Positions 16,552 to 26,150 of a stretch of 64,000 nt of DNA are shown piece by piece. The DNA comes from Clostridiales bacterium. GTDB taxonomy: Bacteria; Bacillota; Clostridia; Christensenellales; Pumilibacteraceae. Location of the stretch: positions 238,640 through 302,639 of the forward strand of contig JAAVHP010000007.1 of NCBI GenBank assembly GCA_014799665.1. Reading direction: 5' to 3'. Made by a program: the position numbers and the translations under genes. How positions within the stretch are numbered: the stretch's first letter is position 1; each line of letters starts with the position of its first letter. The notes under the pieces were generated by a model that did not search any database, was not told the origin of the DNA, and was given only the letters and a program-made list of their open reading frames with translations.

Positions 16552-17571
16552 ATGAAACTCAGCGAAATTCGCGCCGAAGCTATTAAAAAGCTCGAAGCGA
16601 TGCACGAAAAGACCGAACGCGACCTTGCCGCGTTTAAGACCTATTTATTCGGCAAAACGGGCGTGCTTACGGGGCTTATGCGCGGGCTTAAAGATCTTCC
16701 GCCCGAGGAAAAACCGCAAGCGGGCAAGGAGATAAACGATCTTCGCGTCGAGCTTACCGCATTATGCGACGAAAAGGAACGCGAACTGCATAGACTCGCT
16801 ATCGAGCAGGCGCTCAATGCGGACAAGCTCGATTTGTCTATCGATAAGCCGTTGCACGCTGTCGGCGCGCGCCATCCGCTTAATCAGATAAGGAATAAGC
16901 TTGTAAACTACTTCGTCGGCAACGGCTACGTTGTGTACGACAGTCCGGAAATCGAAACCGACTATTATAACTTTCAGGCGCTAAATATTCCGCTCGATCA
17001 TCCCGCACGCGATATGCAGGACACTTTCTTTATTAACGATAGTATGCTTCTTCGCACGCAAACTTCGAGCGGACAAATTCGGCTTATGGAAAAATTTAAG
17101 CCGCCGCTTAAAATGATTTGTCCCGGGCGCGTGTTCCGTAACGACGACGATTCCACGCATTCGCCCGTATTCCACCAAATGGAAGGGCTTGTCGTCGATA
17201 AAAACGTTACCTTATGCGATCTTAAAGGCACGCTCGAAGGGTTTGCCAAATTTATATTCGGCGAGCAAACCACAATAAGGTTCCGCCCGAGTTATTTCCC
17301 GTTTACCGAACCGAGCGTAGAGGTGGACGTTTCGTGCTTTAATTGCCATGGCAAGGGCTGCCGCGTTTGTAAAAACACGGGCTGGATAGAAATACTCGGC
17401 GCGGGCATGGTCAACCGCAGGGTGCTCGAAAATTGCGGTATCGATCCCGACGAATACCGCGGGTTCGCATTCGGTATGGGGCTTGACCGCATTACAATGA
17501 TACAGTGCGCAATAAACGATATAAAGCTTTTGTGGGAAAACGACGTGCGTTTTCTTCACAACTTCAATTAG
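16552..17571 (+). CDS. pheS: Phenylalanine-tRNA ligase alpha subunit
   Basis: Catalytic subunit of the alpha2-beta2 class II synthetase. An N-terminal coiled coil (about 1-85) contacts tRNA. The catalytic domain has DMQDTFF, RTQTSSGQIR, GRVFRNDDDSTHSPVFHQMEG (motif 2 region) and GFAFGMGLDRI (motif 3). A Cys cluster CFNCHGKGCRVC is present, as in many bacterial PheS. Length 339 aa. Strong AGGAGG before the ATG. Controlled by the T-box just upstream; pheT follows after 9 bases. Confidence 0.98.
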   Translation: MKLSEIRAEAIKKLEAMHEKTERDLAAFKTYLFGKTGVLTGLMRGLKDLPPEEKPQAGKEINDLRVELTALCDEKERELHRLAIEQALNADKLDLSIDKPLHAVGARHPLNQIRNKLVNYFVGNGYVVYDSPEIETDYYNFQALNIPLDHPARDMQDTFFINDSMLLRTQTSSGQIRLMEKFKPPLKMICPGRVFRNDDDSTHSPVFHQMEGLVVDKNVTLCDLKGTLEGFAKFIFGEQTTIRFRPSYFPFTEPSVEVDVSCFNCHGKGCRVCKNTGWIEILGAGMVNRRVLENCGIDPDEYRGFAFGMGLDRITMIQCAINDIKLLWENDVRFLHNFN

Positions 17572-17580
17572 GAGGAAGCC

Positions 17581-19950
17581 ATGAAATTACCTTTGAGTTG
17601 GTTGAAAGATTATGTTGATATAGGCGATATCACGCCGCAGGAATTGTCCGATAAGCTGTTATCCATAGGATTCGAGGTGGAAGAGATCATCACGCCGCGC
17701 GAGGATATTAGGGGCGTGGTCGTGGGACGTGTCGAAAGCATTGTTCATCACGAGAATTCCGACAAGCTTTGGATTTGTCAAATCGATATAGGTAGCGAAA
17801 CGGTGCAAATCATTACGGGCGCGCAAAACGTTAAACAGGGCGATATGGTGCCTGTTGCTACGGTGGGCGCAATTCTTCCCGGCGGAAAAAAGATAGACGA
17901 CGCGGTGCTTCGCGGCGTGCCCAGTCACGGTATGCTTTGCGGCGGCAGTGAGCTCGAAGTGGACGACGACATTATCGACGGCGCGAGCTTCGACGGCATT
18001 TTGATATTGCCCAAGGAAAGCAAGGTCGGCGAAAATATCATGCATACGCTCGGCATAGACGATACCGTTCTCGACATTTCGATAACGGCTAACCGTCCCG
18101 ATTGTCAAGCGATAGTCAATCTTGCGCGAGAAATATCCGTTCTTCTCGATAAAAAATTCAAAGCGCCGTCTCTTAGCTACAAATGCTCGTCGACATCGAC
18201 TATTCCGCCCGTCACTATTACCGACAAAAAGCTGTGCAGTCGGTATATCGGCAGGGTAATTACCGACGTAAAAATAGAAAAATCGCCTAAATGGATGCGT
18301 GACCGCCTTAGAATGTGCGGAATACGCCCTATCAATAATCTTGTCGATATAACTAACTACGTTTTGCTCGAATACGGTCAACCGCTTCATGCGTTCGATA
18401 AAAAATATATCGAGAAAAAGATTGTCGTAAGAAAAGGCAGTAACGGCGAAAAGATAACCGCGCTCGACGGCAAGCAATATAACGTAGACGACGTGCTTAT
18501 TATTGCCGACGCAAATAAACCGCTCGCTATTGCGGGAATTATGGGCGGCGAGTACACGAGTATTTTCGACGATACCGAAACAGTATTTTTAGAAGCGGCA
18601 CGGTTTGAGCGCAGTAATATAAGAAGGACCTCGCGCAAGATCGGTTTACGGTCTGACAGCTCTGCGCGCTATGAAAAGGGTGTAGATTGGCAGTCTGTCG
18701 AGCTTGGTTCTGCACGTGCGTTGGCGCTTATCGATAAGCTTAAATGCGGAAAAATTTGCGCCGAAACGGTTTGCGACGGCACAAACGAGCCCGAACAAAA
18801 GGTTATTTGCACCACTAAGGACGAAATTTGCTCGCTTCTCGGTATTGATATCGATATAGCGACCATTCAAAATATTTTGAAAAAGCAGGGAATTATCGTC
18901 AAGAAAGAGGGCAAAAAGCTTATTTGCACGATCCCGCTCGTTCGCGAAGATATAGACGGCTATCCCGATCTTGCCGAGGATATCATGCGTTTTTACGGCT
19001 ATGATAAGATCGTATCCACTCATTCCGAAAACACGCATCAAACGCGCGGCGGTCTTAACGTTCACGACGAAAATACCGAAATCGTCAAATCGAAAATGTT
19101 CGCGCTCGGCGCAGACGAGATCCTTAATTACTCGTTTATTTCGCCCGATGCGCTCGATAAGCTTCTTATTGATAAAGCCGATTGCTTGCGCCGCGAAATA
19201 CCGATAATGAACCCGCTCAGCCGAGATATTTCGGTTATGCGTACGCAGCTTGTTTCGTCCATGCTTGCAGTAATTTCGCGTAATTTATCGCGTAAGAATG
19301 AATCAATGCGTCTTTTTGAGCTCGGTAAGGTGTTCATTACTGACAAGCTCCCGCTCGAAAAATTGCCCGACGAACGCGACACGCTGTGTATTGGAATATG
19401 CAACGACGGCGATTTCTATACGCTTAAAGCAATCGTCGGTGAGATCATAGGCTTGTTCGGCACTCCTGAATATACGGTCGCTAACGTGCCGTATCTTCAT
19501 CCCAAGCAATCACTTCACGTCGACGTAGCGGGCGTGTGCGGCGACTTCGGTAAGCTTCATCCGCTTGTATGCGAAAACTTCGATCTGCCTAACAACGTTT
19601 ATATCGCGCAGCTCGATTTGAGCGAAGCTTTTAAAAACGCTATACCGCTTGCTCAATATAAACCTCTTTCCAAGCTTCAACCCGTCGACCGCGATCTTGC
19701 GCTCGTCGTTAAAGAGGATGTTGCGGTTGGAGATATGCTGAGAGGAGCCAAGAGCGTCAGTCCATATATCGAGCGAGTTAAACTGTTTGATATTTACAAT
19801 GGCGAGCAAATCCAAGCCGGATACAAGAGCGTAGCGTTCTCTATTCGGTTGCAACCGCAAAACGCAACCTTCTCGGATAGCGAGATCAAGCAAATCGTAG
19901 ATAACGTTATCAAGTTTGCAGAAACGAATTATGGAGCTAGCTTGCGCTAA
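17581..19950 (+). CDS. pheT: Phenylalanine-tRNA ligase beta subunit
   Basis: 789-aa editing and tRNA-binding subunit. In order: LPLSWLKDYVD start, EMAP-II-like tRNA-binding domain (about 40-150, with IVTGAQNV-type ITGAQNVKQGDMV), B3/B4 editing domain (about 210-370, with LVDITNYVLLEYGQPLHAFD), B5 domain, catalytic-like core and the C-terminal FDX-ACB anticodon domain (KLQPVDRDLALVV to the end). GGAGG before ATG. Its stop overlaps the next start in TAATG. Confidence 0.97.
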   Translation: MKLPLSWLKDYVDIGDITPQELSDKLLSIGFEVEEIITPREDIRGVVVGRVESIVHHENSDKLWICQIDIGSETVQIITGAQNVKQGDMVPVATVGAILPGGKKIDDAVLRGVPSHGMLCGGSELEVDDDIIDGASFDGILILPKESKVGENIMHTLGIDDTVLDISITANRPDCQAIVNLAREISVLLDKKFKAPSLSYKCSSTSTIPPVTITDKKLCSRYIGRVITDVKIEKSPKWMRDRLRMCGIRPINNLVDITNYVLLEYGQPLHAFDKKYIEKKIVVRKGSNGEKITALDGKQYNVDDVLIIADANKPLAIAGIMGGEYTSIFDDTETVFLEAARFERSNIRRTSRKIGLRSDSSARYEKGVDWQSVELGSARALALIDKLKCGKICAETVCDGTNEPEQKVICTTKDEICSLLGIDIDIATIQNILKKQGIIVKKEGKKLICTIPLVREDIDGYPDLAEDIMRFYGYDKIVSTHSENTHQTRGGLNVHDENTEIVKSKMFALGADEILNYSFISPDALDKLLIDKADCLRREIPIMNPLSRDISVMRTQLVSSMLAVISRNLSRKNESMRLFELGKVFITDKLPLEKLPDERDTLCIGICNDGDFYTLKAIVGEIIGLFGTPEYTVANVPYLHPKQSLHVDVAGVCGDFGKLHPLVCENFDLPNNVYIAQLDLSEAFKNAIPLAQYKPLSKLQPVDRDLALVVKEDVAVGDMLRGAKSVSPYIERVKLFDIYNGEQIQAGYKSVAFSIRLQPQNATFSDSEIKQIVDNVIKFAETNYGASLR

Positions 19951-22064
19951 TGCAAATCGTTGCCCCCGCAGGAAGCTTCGAAGGTCTTAAAGCGAGCGTA
20001 AACGGCGGCGCAAATGCGGTATACCTAGGTATGCCGTCTTTCGGCGCGCGGGCAAAAGCCGAGAACTTCGACGCCGCCGCGCTTAAAAAAGCGGTAGAGT
20101 ACGCGCATCTTTTCGGCGTAAAAGTTTTTGTAACGCTTAATACGCTTATTAAAGACAGCGAAATGGATAGCGCGGTCGAGGCGGCGAAATACGCTTATTC
20201 GGTCGGGGTAGACGCGGCAATAGTTCAAGACTTGCGCTTTATCAAGCGTTTAAGAAAGGAACTGCCCGATTTTATATTGCACGCAAGTACCCAAATGGGC
20301 GTTCATAATGCGCTCGGCGCTAAGAAGCTTTTGGAGCTGGGAATTAAGCGCGCCGTGCTTGCGCGAGAAACGCTACCTGCCGATATTGCCGAAATCAAAA
20401 AAACGGGTATCGAAATAGAGTTTTTCGTTCAAGGCGCGCTGTGTGTTTGCTTTTCTGGCAATTGCTATTTTTCGTCGCTCGCTTCGTCGTACAGCGGCAA
20501 TCGCGGTAAATGTATGCAGCTTTGCCGTAAGCCGTATACGTTCGGCGGGAAGAAAGGATATTTTCTTTCAGCAAAGGATCTTTGCTTATATAACGACATA
20601 AAGCGTTTGGAAGAACTCGGCGTCGACGCGATCAAGATAGAGGGGCGTATGCGTTCGAACGAGTACGCTTATACTGCAACGAGCGTATATAACTCGGGTA
20701 TGCCTACTTCTCGCGCTCTCGATGAGCTAAAACGGGTGTTTAACCGCGGAGATTACTGTAACGGGTATCTTGATAGAAATGCTCCGTTTCAAGTCATATA
20801 TCCCAAAATTCAGGGCAATATCGGGCGGTTTGTCGGCAAAATAACCCAGGTAAAAGGAAATAGACTCACGGTGCCGACCTACACGCCGCACAAGGACGAC
20901 GGTTTTAAGATCTTACGGGGCGGTAACGAGATATGCGGCGCAAGCGTTAGAGACGGCGTTATCACCGCAAGCGGCAACGTTAAAACGGGCGACGAGCTTC
21001 GGCTTACGCTCGACGGCGCGCTTGCTCAAACGGTCAAAGATATTCAAAAAAATATAGATATCGACATATCGGTTACGCTTAAAGCCGGCGTATTGCCGCA
21101 GGTAATATTAAAACGAAACGATACCGTCGTTGAGGTAAGTGGTGATTTCGTGCCGCAATCTGCTGTTTCTCGCGCGTTGACCGCCGCAGATATCGAACGT
21201 GCGTTTTATAAGGTAGGCGAATATCCGTTTGAACCTACCGTAAAATGTCAAATATGCGACGATATTTTTATGCCTGTATCCGCGCTTAACGAGCTTAGGC
21301 GTAAGGCGTATTTGGCGCTTTATAACGCCATATTATCTGACTATAAAATCAAACGTAGTGAATTAAGCCCGTCGGTAGAATTGGCGTATAATCGTTTTAT
21401 CGGTAAGGGCAATATTTTAATGGTTGAGCGCGCAGACCAAATCGACGACGAAATTTTATCGCTTGTAGACTTTATCTCGCTAAATCCTCGGGACTACGGG
21501 AATTTTACGGTTCCCAAAATTAATAAACCCGTTTTATTGAATTTGCCCGTAATTTCGCGCGGCGACGATACGGATATTATTAAACGAGCGGTATCACACG
21601 ACGGAATTTACGGCGTGATTTCTAATAACCTGTATTCGCTGAATATTACCGATAAACCAGTTTTATTGGGTACAGGGCATAATATAATCGGCAGTACGGA
21701 TATGCCGCATATCAAGTCGTTTGAAGCCGATACGATCGACGGCAATGCGTTTGCTTACGTTTTCGGGTATGCGCCCGTAATGACTTTATGTCATTGTCCG
21801 TACGGAAAGTGCGTTAATTGCTCGGGCGACGACTCGTTGACGGACGATTGCGGGCGAACGTTTAAGCTAAGACGGTTTAAATCGGGACATTGCTATTGGC
21901 AGCTTCTTAATTGCACTCCGCATTATTTGTTGGGCGGAAAGGATAATTTTAAGAATAAATTTTTCGATTGCACTGAGCTTGATAGAGAGCAAATTATTCA
22001 AGTGCTTAACGGTGAGTATCGCGGTCCGTTTACGCGCGGAAACGTGAATAAAGGTTTGAAATAA
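19950..22064 (+). CDS. U32 family peptidase (RlhA/TrhP-type RNA-modification family)
   Basis: 704 aa. The N-terminal TIM-barrel begins IVAPAGSFEGLKASVNGGANAVYLG and contains the U32 signature around EFFVQGALCVCFSGNCYFSS with further Cys at GKCMQLC. A DUF3656-like middle and a C-terminal domain with CHCPYGKCVNC and CYWQLLNC follow. Relatives include collagenase-annotated proteins and the RNA hydroxylation proteins RlhA and TrhP; RNA modification is more likely than proteolysis. Start overlaps the pheT stop by one base, and its own stop overlaps mutS2. Confidence 0.9.
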   Translation: MQIVAPAGSFEGLKASVNGGANAVYLGMPSFGARAKAENFDAAALKKAVEYAHLFGVKVFVTLNTLIKDSEMDSAVEAAKYAYSVGVDAAIVQDLRFIKRLRKELPDFILHASTQMGVHNALGAKKLLELGIKRAVLARETLPADIAEIKKTGIEIEFFVQGALCVCFSGNCYFSSLASSYSGNRGKCMQLCRKPYTFGGKKGYFLSAKDLCLYNDIKRLEELGVDAIKIEGRMRSNEYAYTATSVYNSGMPTSRALDELKRVFNRGDYCNGYLDRNAPFQVIYPKIQGNIGRFVGKITQVKGNRLTVPTYTPHKDDGFKILRGGNEICGASVRDGVITASGNVKTGDELRLTLDGALAQTVKDIQKNIDIDISVTLKAGVLPQVILKRNDTVVEVSGDFVPQSAVSRALTAADIERAFYKVGEYPFEPTVKCQICDDIFMPVSALNELRRKAYLALYNAILSDYKIKRSELSPSVELAYNRFIGKGNILMVERADQIDDEILSLVDFISLNPRDYGNFTVPKINKPVLLNLPVISRGDDTDIIKRAVSHDGIYGVISNNLYSLNITDKPVLLGTGHNIIGSTDMPHIKSFEADTIDGNAFAYVFGYAPVMTLCHCPYGKCVNCSGDDSLTDDCGRTFKLRRFKSGHCYWQLLNCTPHYLLGGKDNFKNKFFDCTELDREQIIQVLNGEYRGPFTRGNVNKGLK

Positions 22065-24379
22065 TGAAAGTTTATAAAGATCTCGAATTCGATAAAATAC
22101 TTGACAGTGTTGCTTCGCTTTCGTATTCTCAGGTAGTTGCGGAGCGTATACAAAACACCGAGCCTACTAACGATATAGAAAAGGCGACTAAGCTTTTGCG
22201 CCAAACGGGCGACGCGCTAAACGTGCTTGCTTCGCATAGACCAAGCCTGTGCTTCGAAGACGTCGTGCCGTTTATAGATAAAGCAAAGGTGGGGGCGGTC
22301 CTTTCTCCCGCGGAGCTGATCAAAATTCGCGCAGGCATTCTTGCGCTAAGATCGCTTAAAAAATGCGTCGAGGAAATGACAGACTGCGATTACCTTAAAG
22401 ATATTACTGCGTGGGTGCGGCCGTGCGACGATCTCGAATACGAAATCGATAGAACCGTCGAGAACGAAACCGAGATCAAAGATAGCGCGAGCGATAAACT
22501 TTATTCGCTTAGGCGTTCGATACAGCGCGCCAATGCTCGGCTCAAAGAAAAGCTTGACGGCTTTACGCGTCAAAGCGATATGAGCAAATATTTACAGGAT
22601 AATATCGTTACTCTGCGCGGCGGAAGATACGTTTTACCTGTTCGTTCAGACAGCCGCTCTTTCGTAAAGGGGCTTGTACACGACGTTTCGTCGACAGGAG
22701 CTACGGTATTTATCGAGCCGTTTGCCGTAGTCGAGGCTAATAACGAGCTTATTACGCTTAGAACGGAAGAACAAAACGAAATAGAGCGCATATTAACGGA
22801 AATCAGCAAGTTTGTGGTAAGCAACTCGTCTGCACTCGTAGCAGGGCAGGAAGTGCTGACCGAGTGCGGCGTAATATTTGCCAAAGCAGAGTACGCAAAA
22901 ATACAAAACGCGTATATGCCGAGCATTAACGATAACGGAAAAATCGTATTGCACGGTGCGCGGCATCCGCTTATTCCCGCGGATAGAGTTGTGCCCGTCG
23001 ATATTGCGCTCGATACAAAAAAAGTGCTTTTAATATCCGGCCCAAACACGGGCGGGAAAACGGTCGCGTTAAAAACTGTTGGACTATTCGCTCTTATGTC
23101 GGCAAGCGGAATGTTTATTCCCGCTAACGACGGAAGCGAAATGAGTATATTCGACGATGTTTATTGCGATATCGGCGACTCACAGAGCATTGCGCAATCG
23201 CTCAGCACGTTCTCGGCGCATATTACAAATCTTGCCGCCGTAACTTCTAAAATGAACGAGCAGTCGTTGGTCCTTTTGGATGAGGTAGGCGACGGCACCG
23301 ATCCCGACGAGGGTGCGGCTTTTGCCGTTGCGATCGTTAAGAAAATACTTTCGTCTAACGCTACGGCTGTTGTTACTACACATTTCAATTCGCTCAAAGA
23401 ATTTGCATTGGGCTGCGAAAACATTGCAAACGCGTGTATGCAGTTTGATAATATTAATTTCAAGCCCACTTACAGACTGCTTCAAGGCGTTTCGGGTTCT
23501 AGCTATGCGCTTGAAATTGCCGAAAGGCTTGGGCTTGGCGATGAGATAATTCGCGACGCGCGAAATGCGTTGAGTGCCGAAAAGGTCGCGTTCGATACCG
23601 TAATGCGCGAAGCCGAAAAAATGCGCAATCAATCATTGCGCGATATGCAGGAATGTGAGAAACTCAAAGCTAATGCGCAAGAGGATGCGGAAAAAGCCGC
23701 CCGTCTGAAAAACGAATACGAACGTAAGCTTGCGGATATTAAAGATAATGCGCGTGCCATTATTCGCCGTCAAGCCGACGAGTACACCGAGTATGCCGAG
23801 GGACTTATCGAAGAACTAAAAGAGCAGCTCAAATCGGCAGACGAAAATGCTTTATTCGAGGCACGTAAGACAGCGAAGAAGATTTCTAAAAACGTTCCGG
23901 TCGATAAAGTTAAGCCAGATAAAGCGGCAGCGCCCGCTCAACCTAATGAATTGACCGTTGGTACGCGCGTGTTTGTTTCGGGTTTGAATAAAGAAGGCGT
24001 TATTGCAAGCCAATTGCGCGGTAATAAAGCATTAATTGCCATCGGTTCGATCAAAACCGAAATACCGATTTCTTCGCTTACGGTAATCGAGCAAGAGCAC
24101 GAAAATAAGCCGACCGTCGAAGCAAAGCGCGAGAGCGAACCGATCAATACCGAAATTATGTTGCTCGGCTATACCGTTGACGACGCAACGTTGGAGTTAG
24201 ACAGAATTATAGCCGATATTCCGTCGCACAGTACTATTCGCATAGTACACGGCAAGGGAACGGGCGCGCTCGGTAAAGGTATTCAAGCATATCTTCGCAA
24301 GCAGACGCGCGTAAAAACGTTTAGATACGGGCGTTACGGCGAAGGCGATACTGGCGTTACTATCGTCGAAATCAAATAA
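22064..24379 (+). CDS. mutS2: Endonuclease MutS2 / ribosome-rescue ATPase
   Basis: 771 aa with MutS core and ATPase but no mismatch-recognition domain. Walker A is GPNTGGKTVALKTVG, Walker B LVLLDEVGDGTDPDEGAA. A charged coiled coil (about 510-620), a KOW-like segment (VGTRVFVSGLNKEGV) and a C-terminal Smr domain with RIVHGKGTGALGKGI follow. The family suppresses recombination and, in B. subtilis, acts on collided ribosomes. Last gene of the pheST transcript; it converges on the next minus-strand gene with only 5 bases between stops. Confidence 0.96.
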   Translation: MKVYKDLEFDKILDSVASLSYSQVVAERIQNTEPTNDIEKATKLLRQTGDALNVLASHRPSLCFEDVVPFIDKAKVGAVLSPAELIKIRAGILALRSLKKCVEEMTDCDYLKDITAWVRPCDDLEYEIDRTVENETEIKDSASDKLYSLRRSIQRANARLKEKLDGFTRQSDMSKYLQDNIVTLRGGRYVLPVRSDSRSFVKGLVHDVSSTGATVFIEPFAVVEANNELITLRTEEQNEIERILTEISKFVVSNSSALVAGQEVLTECGVIFAKAEYAKIQNAYMPSINDNGKIVLHGARHPLIPADRVVPVDIALDTKKVLLISGPNTGGKTVALKTVGLFALMSASGMFIPANDGSEMSIFDDVYCDIGDSQSIAQSLSTFSAHITNLAAVTSKMNEQSLVLLDEVGDGTDPDEGAAFAVAIVKKILSSNATAVVTTHFNSLKEFALGCENIANACMQFDNINFKPTYRLLQGVSGSSYALEIAERLGLGDEIIRDARNALSAEKVAFDTVMREAEKMRNQSLRDMQECEKLKANAQEDAEKAARLKNEYERKLADIKDNARAIIRRQADEYTEYAEGLIEELKEQLKSADENALFEARKTAKKISKNVPVDKVKPDKAAAPAQPNELTVGTRVFVSGLNKEGVIASQLRGNKALIAIGSIKTEIPISSLTVIEQEHENKPTVEAKRESEPINTEIMLLGYTVDDATLELDRIIADIPSHSTIRIVHGKGTGALGKGIQAYLRKQTRVKTFRYGRYGEGDTGVTIVEIK

Positions 24380-24384
24380 AAGAT

Positions 24385-24855
24385 CTAGTAGTGCGGTAGC
24401 TCGATATTTTCGAGTTCTTCGTAGCTGTATGCGTGTAAGTATACCTCTTTGCTGTCTAAGTTATTGTTATTTTTAACGTCTAGCGAAATAACGTAAACTA
24501 TGTAGTTTGTTATGCGCAGATCAAGCGCACGAATTTCGTCGTAGTTATCGCCGAGAACGCTTTTTGCGTACTCGTTAAATTTGTCTTCGATAGGGAAGAA
24601 CGCGCTATCGATCGTAGTATACATTGAAATATTGCGCCTGCGAATACAGGTTATTATTTCGTCCGCCGACTTGGGTGTTATTTCGTCGTTGAGAACGAGA
24701 TTAAGCGTTACGCAATCACAAATAAGCTTACTCGATAGGTAGTGTATACTGCGGAAATTTTTGGACACAGTTTGAGCGACTGCCGAGCGGAACAAGCTTT
24801 TTCGCGAAGCATCGGCAAGCCGAAATATAGCTTCTTCGGGTATGCGCATTCTCAT
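24385..24855 (-). CDS. Conserved small protein of unknown function downstream of tmcAL
   Basis: 156 aa, soluble, no signal peptide or membrane segment, no motif recognised. It is rich in Ile, Asn and Asp, with a predicted alpha-helical first half and mixed second half (ITNYVVYVISLDVKNN-like). The ATG at 24855 overlaps the tmcAL stop as ATGA, and GGTGA precedes it, so it is translated with tmcAL. Function cannot be assigned; a role linked to tRNA(Met) modification would be only guilt by association. Confidence 0.7.
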   Translation of the reverse strand: MRMRIPEEAIFRLADASRKSLFRSAVAQTVSKNFRSIHYLSSKLICDCVTLNLVLNDEITPKSADEIITCIRRRNISMYTTIDSAFFPIEDKFNEYAKSVLGDNYDEIRALDLRITNYIVYVISLDVKNNNNLDSKEVYLHAYSYEELENIELPHY

Positions 24856-26033
24856 AATTTCACCAACGAATAGTTATAATATCCGCCCTTTATGCCGCAA
24901 AGAGTATTATATAACGCCGTAGCGTTCTCATCGATTTTAAGCACTTCCGCAACTTCGATGTCGCTTGATGCAAGCTTAATATCGTTATTCGTAGTTTTTA
25001 CGCAATTCGGCAGCAACGAAAAATCGAAGCTTTTCGAGCAAGCGAGTAGGCGAGTAACAAATCTGTTTTGTAACAGCTTACTATTTATATCCAGTAGACT
25101 ATCCAAAAGCAGTCGCATAATGCGTTTTTTGGAATATCTTTTGCCGATCACGGCAGATATAAAGCTATCTTTATTGCATTCGACGGAGCTGTTTTTTACC
25201 AAAAATTCAAGACCCTCGGAACAATTGCGTAGAGTAGATATTTCTTTCGCAGTCTTGCTTTTTATGGAAAACAGGAGCATTTTTCCGTACGACGAAAGGT
25301 CGGGGGAATGTTCGATCCGCCATTTTTCGATTTTGTCATAATTGTATGGAATATAATTTTTAACGCTATCTAATTGTCCGCGCATTTCCGCAATTCGTAT
25401 AGCTGTTGCCGAAATATGCTCGCCGTGTATTTCGCCGTCGTTATACGTTGCGCCACGGCGTTCTATTATAAGCGGTTGAATGGACGGGGCGTATTTTTCT
25501 ATTGCTGAAATATATTCTATGCAAAGGATGTTATTTGGATCGGTAAATATGTTTTCGATAGACGGTTTATCGGGATAATGCTCCTGATATACCTTGATCA
25601 ACGCCGCATTGCTTGCCGAATTATAGCTTTTTCCTTGCGCTAAATATTCTTTCAGCAGGGAATTGAATTTATCGCAGTTCTTTATTTTTATATCGGCGGC
25701 GCGTAAAATTTCTTCTTCCTTAGCGACGGCGCCCATTGCGATATGGGTTAGCGATTTTATGCCTGATAAAATCTTTATTGCGCCCTCTGCAAAAAATTGC
25801 GCGCTTGCCGTTGCATACAATACTGGAAGCTCTATTACTGCGTTTGTTCCGCCCATGATCGCGCACTCTGCGCGCAATGATTTATCGCAAAACGCGGGCT
25901 CCGCCGATTGTACAAACGATCCGCTCATAACGCAAATAACGTTATCGAAGCCGTGGCGGCGCACCTCGTCGATTTGATATTTATGCCCCGAGTGAAAGGG
26001 GTTATATTCGCAAACTATACCACAATTTTTCAT
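24852..26033 (-). CDS. tmcAL: tRNA(Met) cytidine acetate ligase TmcAL (YlbM)
   Basis: Forms N4-acetylcytidine at the elongator tRNA-Met wobble position from acetate and ATP. The start GIVCEYNPFHSGHKYQI carries the nucleotidyltransferase HxGH motif; VMSGSFVQSAEPA and GGTNAVIELPVLYA follow, and ISATAIR marks the end of the catalytic domain near residue 215. Length 393 aa is typical. It is divergent from pta, with overlapping promoter regions, and the two genes are linked through acetate and acetyl phosphate. Confidence 0.95.
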   Translation of the reverse strand: MKNCGIVCEYNPFHSGHKYQIDEVRRHGFDNVICVMSGSFVQSAEPAFCDKSLRAECAIMGGTNAVIELPVLYATASAQFFAEGAIKILSGIKSLTHIAMGAVAKEEEILRAADIKIKNCDKFNSLLKEYLAQGKSYNSASNAALIKVYQEHYPDKPSIENIFTDPNNILCIEYISAIEKYAPSIQPLIIERRGATYNDGEIHGEHISATAIRIAEMRGQLDSVKNYIPYNYDKIEKWRIEHSPDLSSYGKMLLFSIKSKTAKEISTLRNCSEGLEFLVKNSSVECNKDSFISAVIGKRYSKKRIMRLLLDSLLDINSKLLQNRFVTRLLACSKSFDFSLLPNCVKTTNNDIKLASSDIEVAEVLKIDENATALYNTLCGIKGGYYNYSLVKL

Positions 26034-26041
26034 GATTTTAC

Positions 26042-26070
26042 TTTACATTGATTGAGAATAAGAGTATAAT
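26042..26070 (+). promoter_or_regulatory. Sigma-A promoter of pta
   Basis: TTTACA at 26042-26047, 17-base spacer, TATAAT at 26065-26070, with an ~80-base leader to the pta ATG. Confidence 0.75.
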
Positions 26071-26104
26071 TATATTGAAACAAAAACAAATGATTGTTCT
26101 TTAT

Positions 26105-26133
26105 ATTATACAACAGTCAGCAGGTTTTGTAAA
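26105..26133 (-). promoter_or_regulatory. Sigma-A promoter of tmcAL
   Basis: On the minus strand: TTTACA (26128-26133), 17-base spacer, TATAAT (26105-26110). The two promoters face across each other: each transcript begins beyond the other's promoter, so the early transcripts overlap. Confidence 0.78.
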
Positions 26134-26150
26134 TATTTTCGGAGGATATT

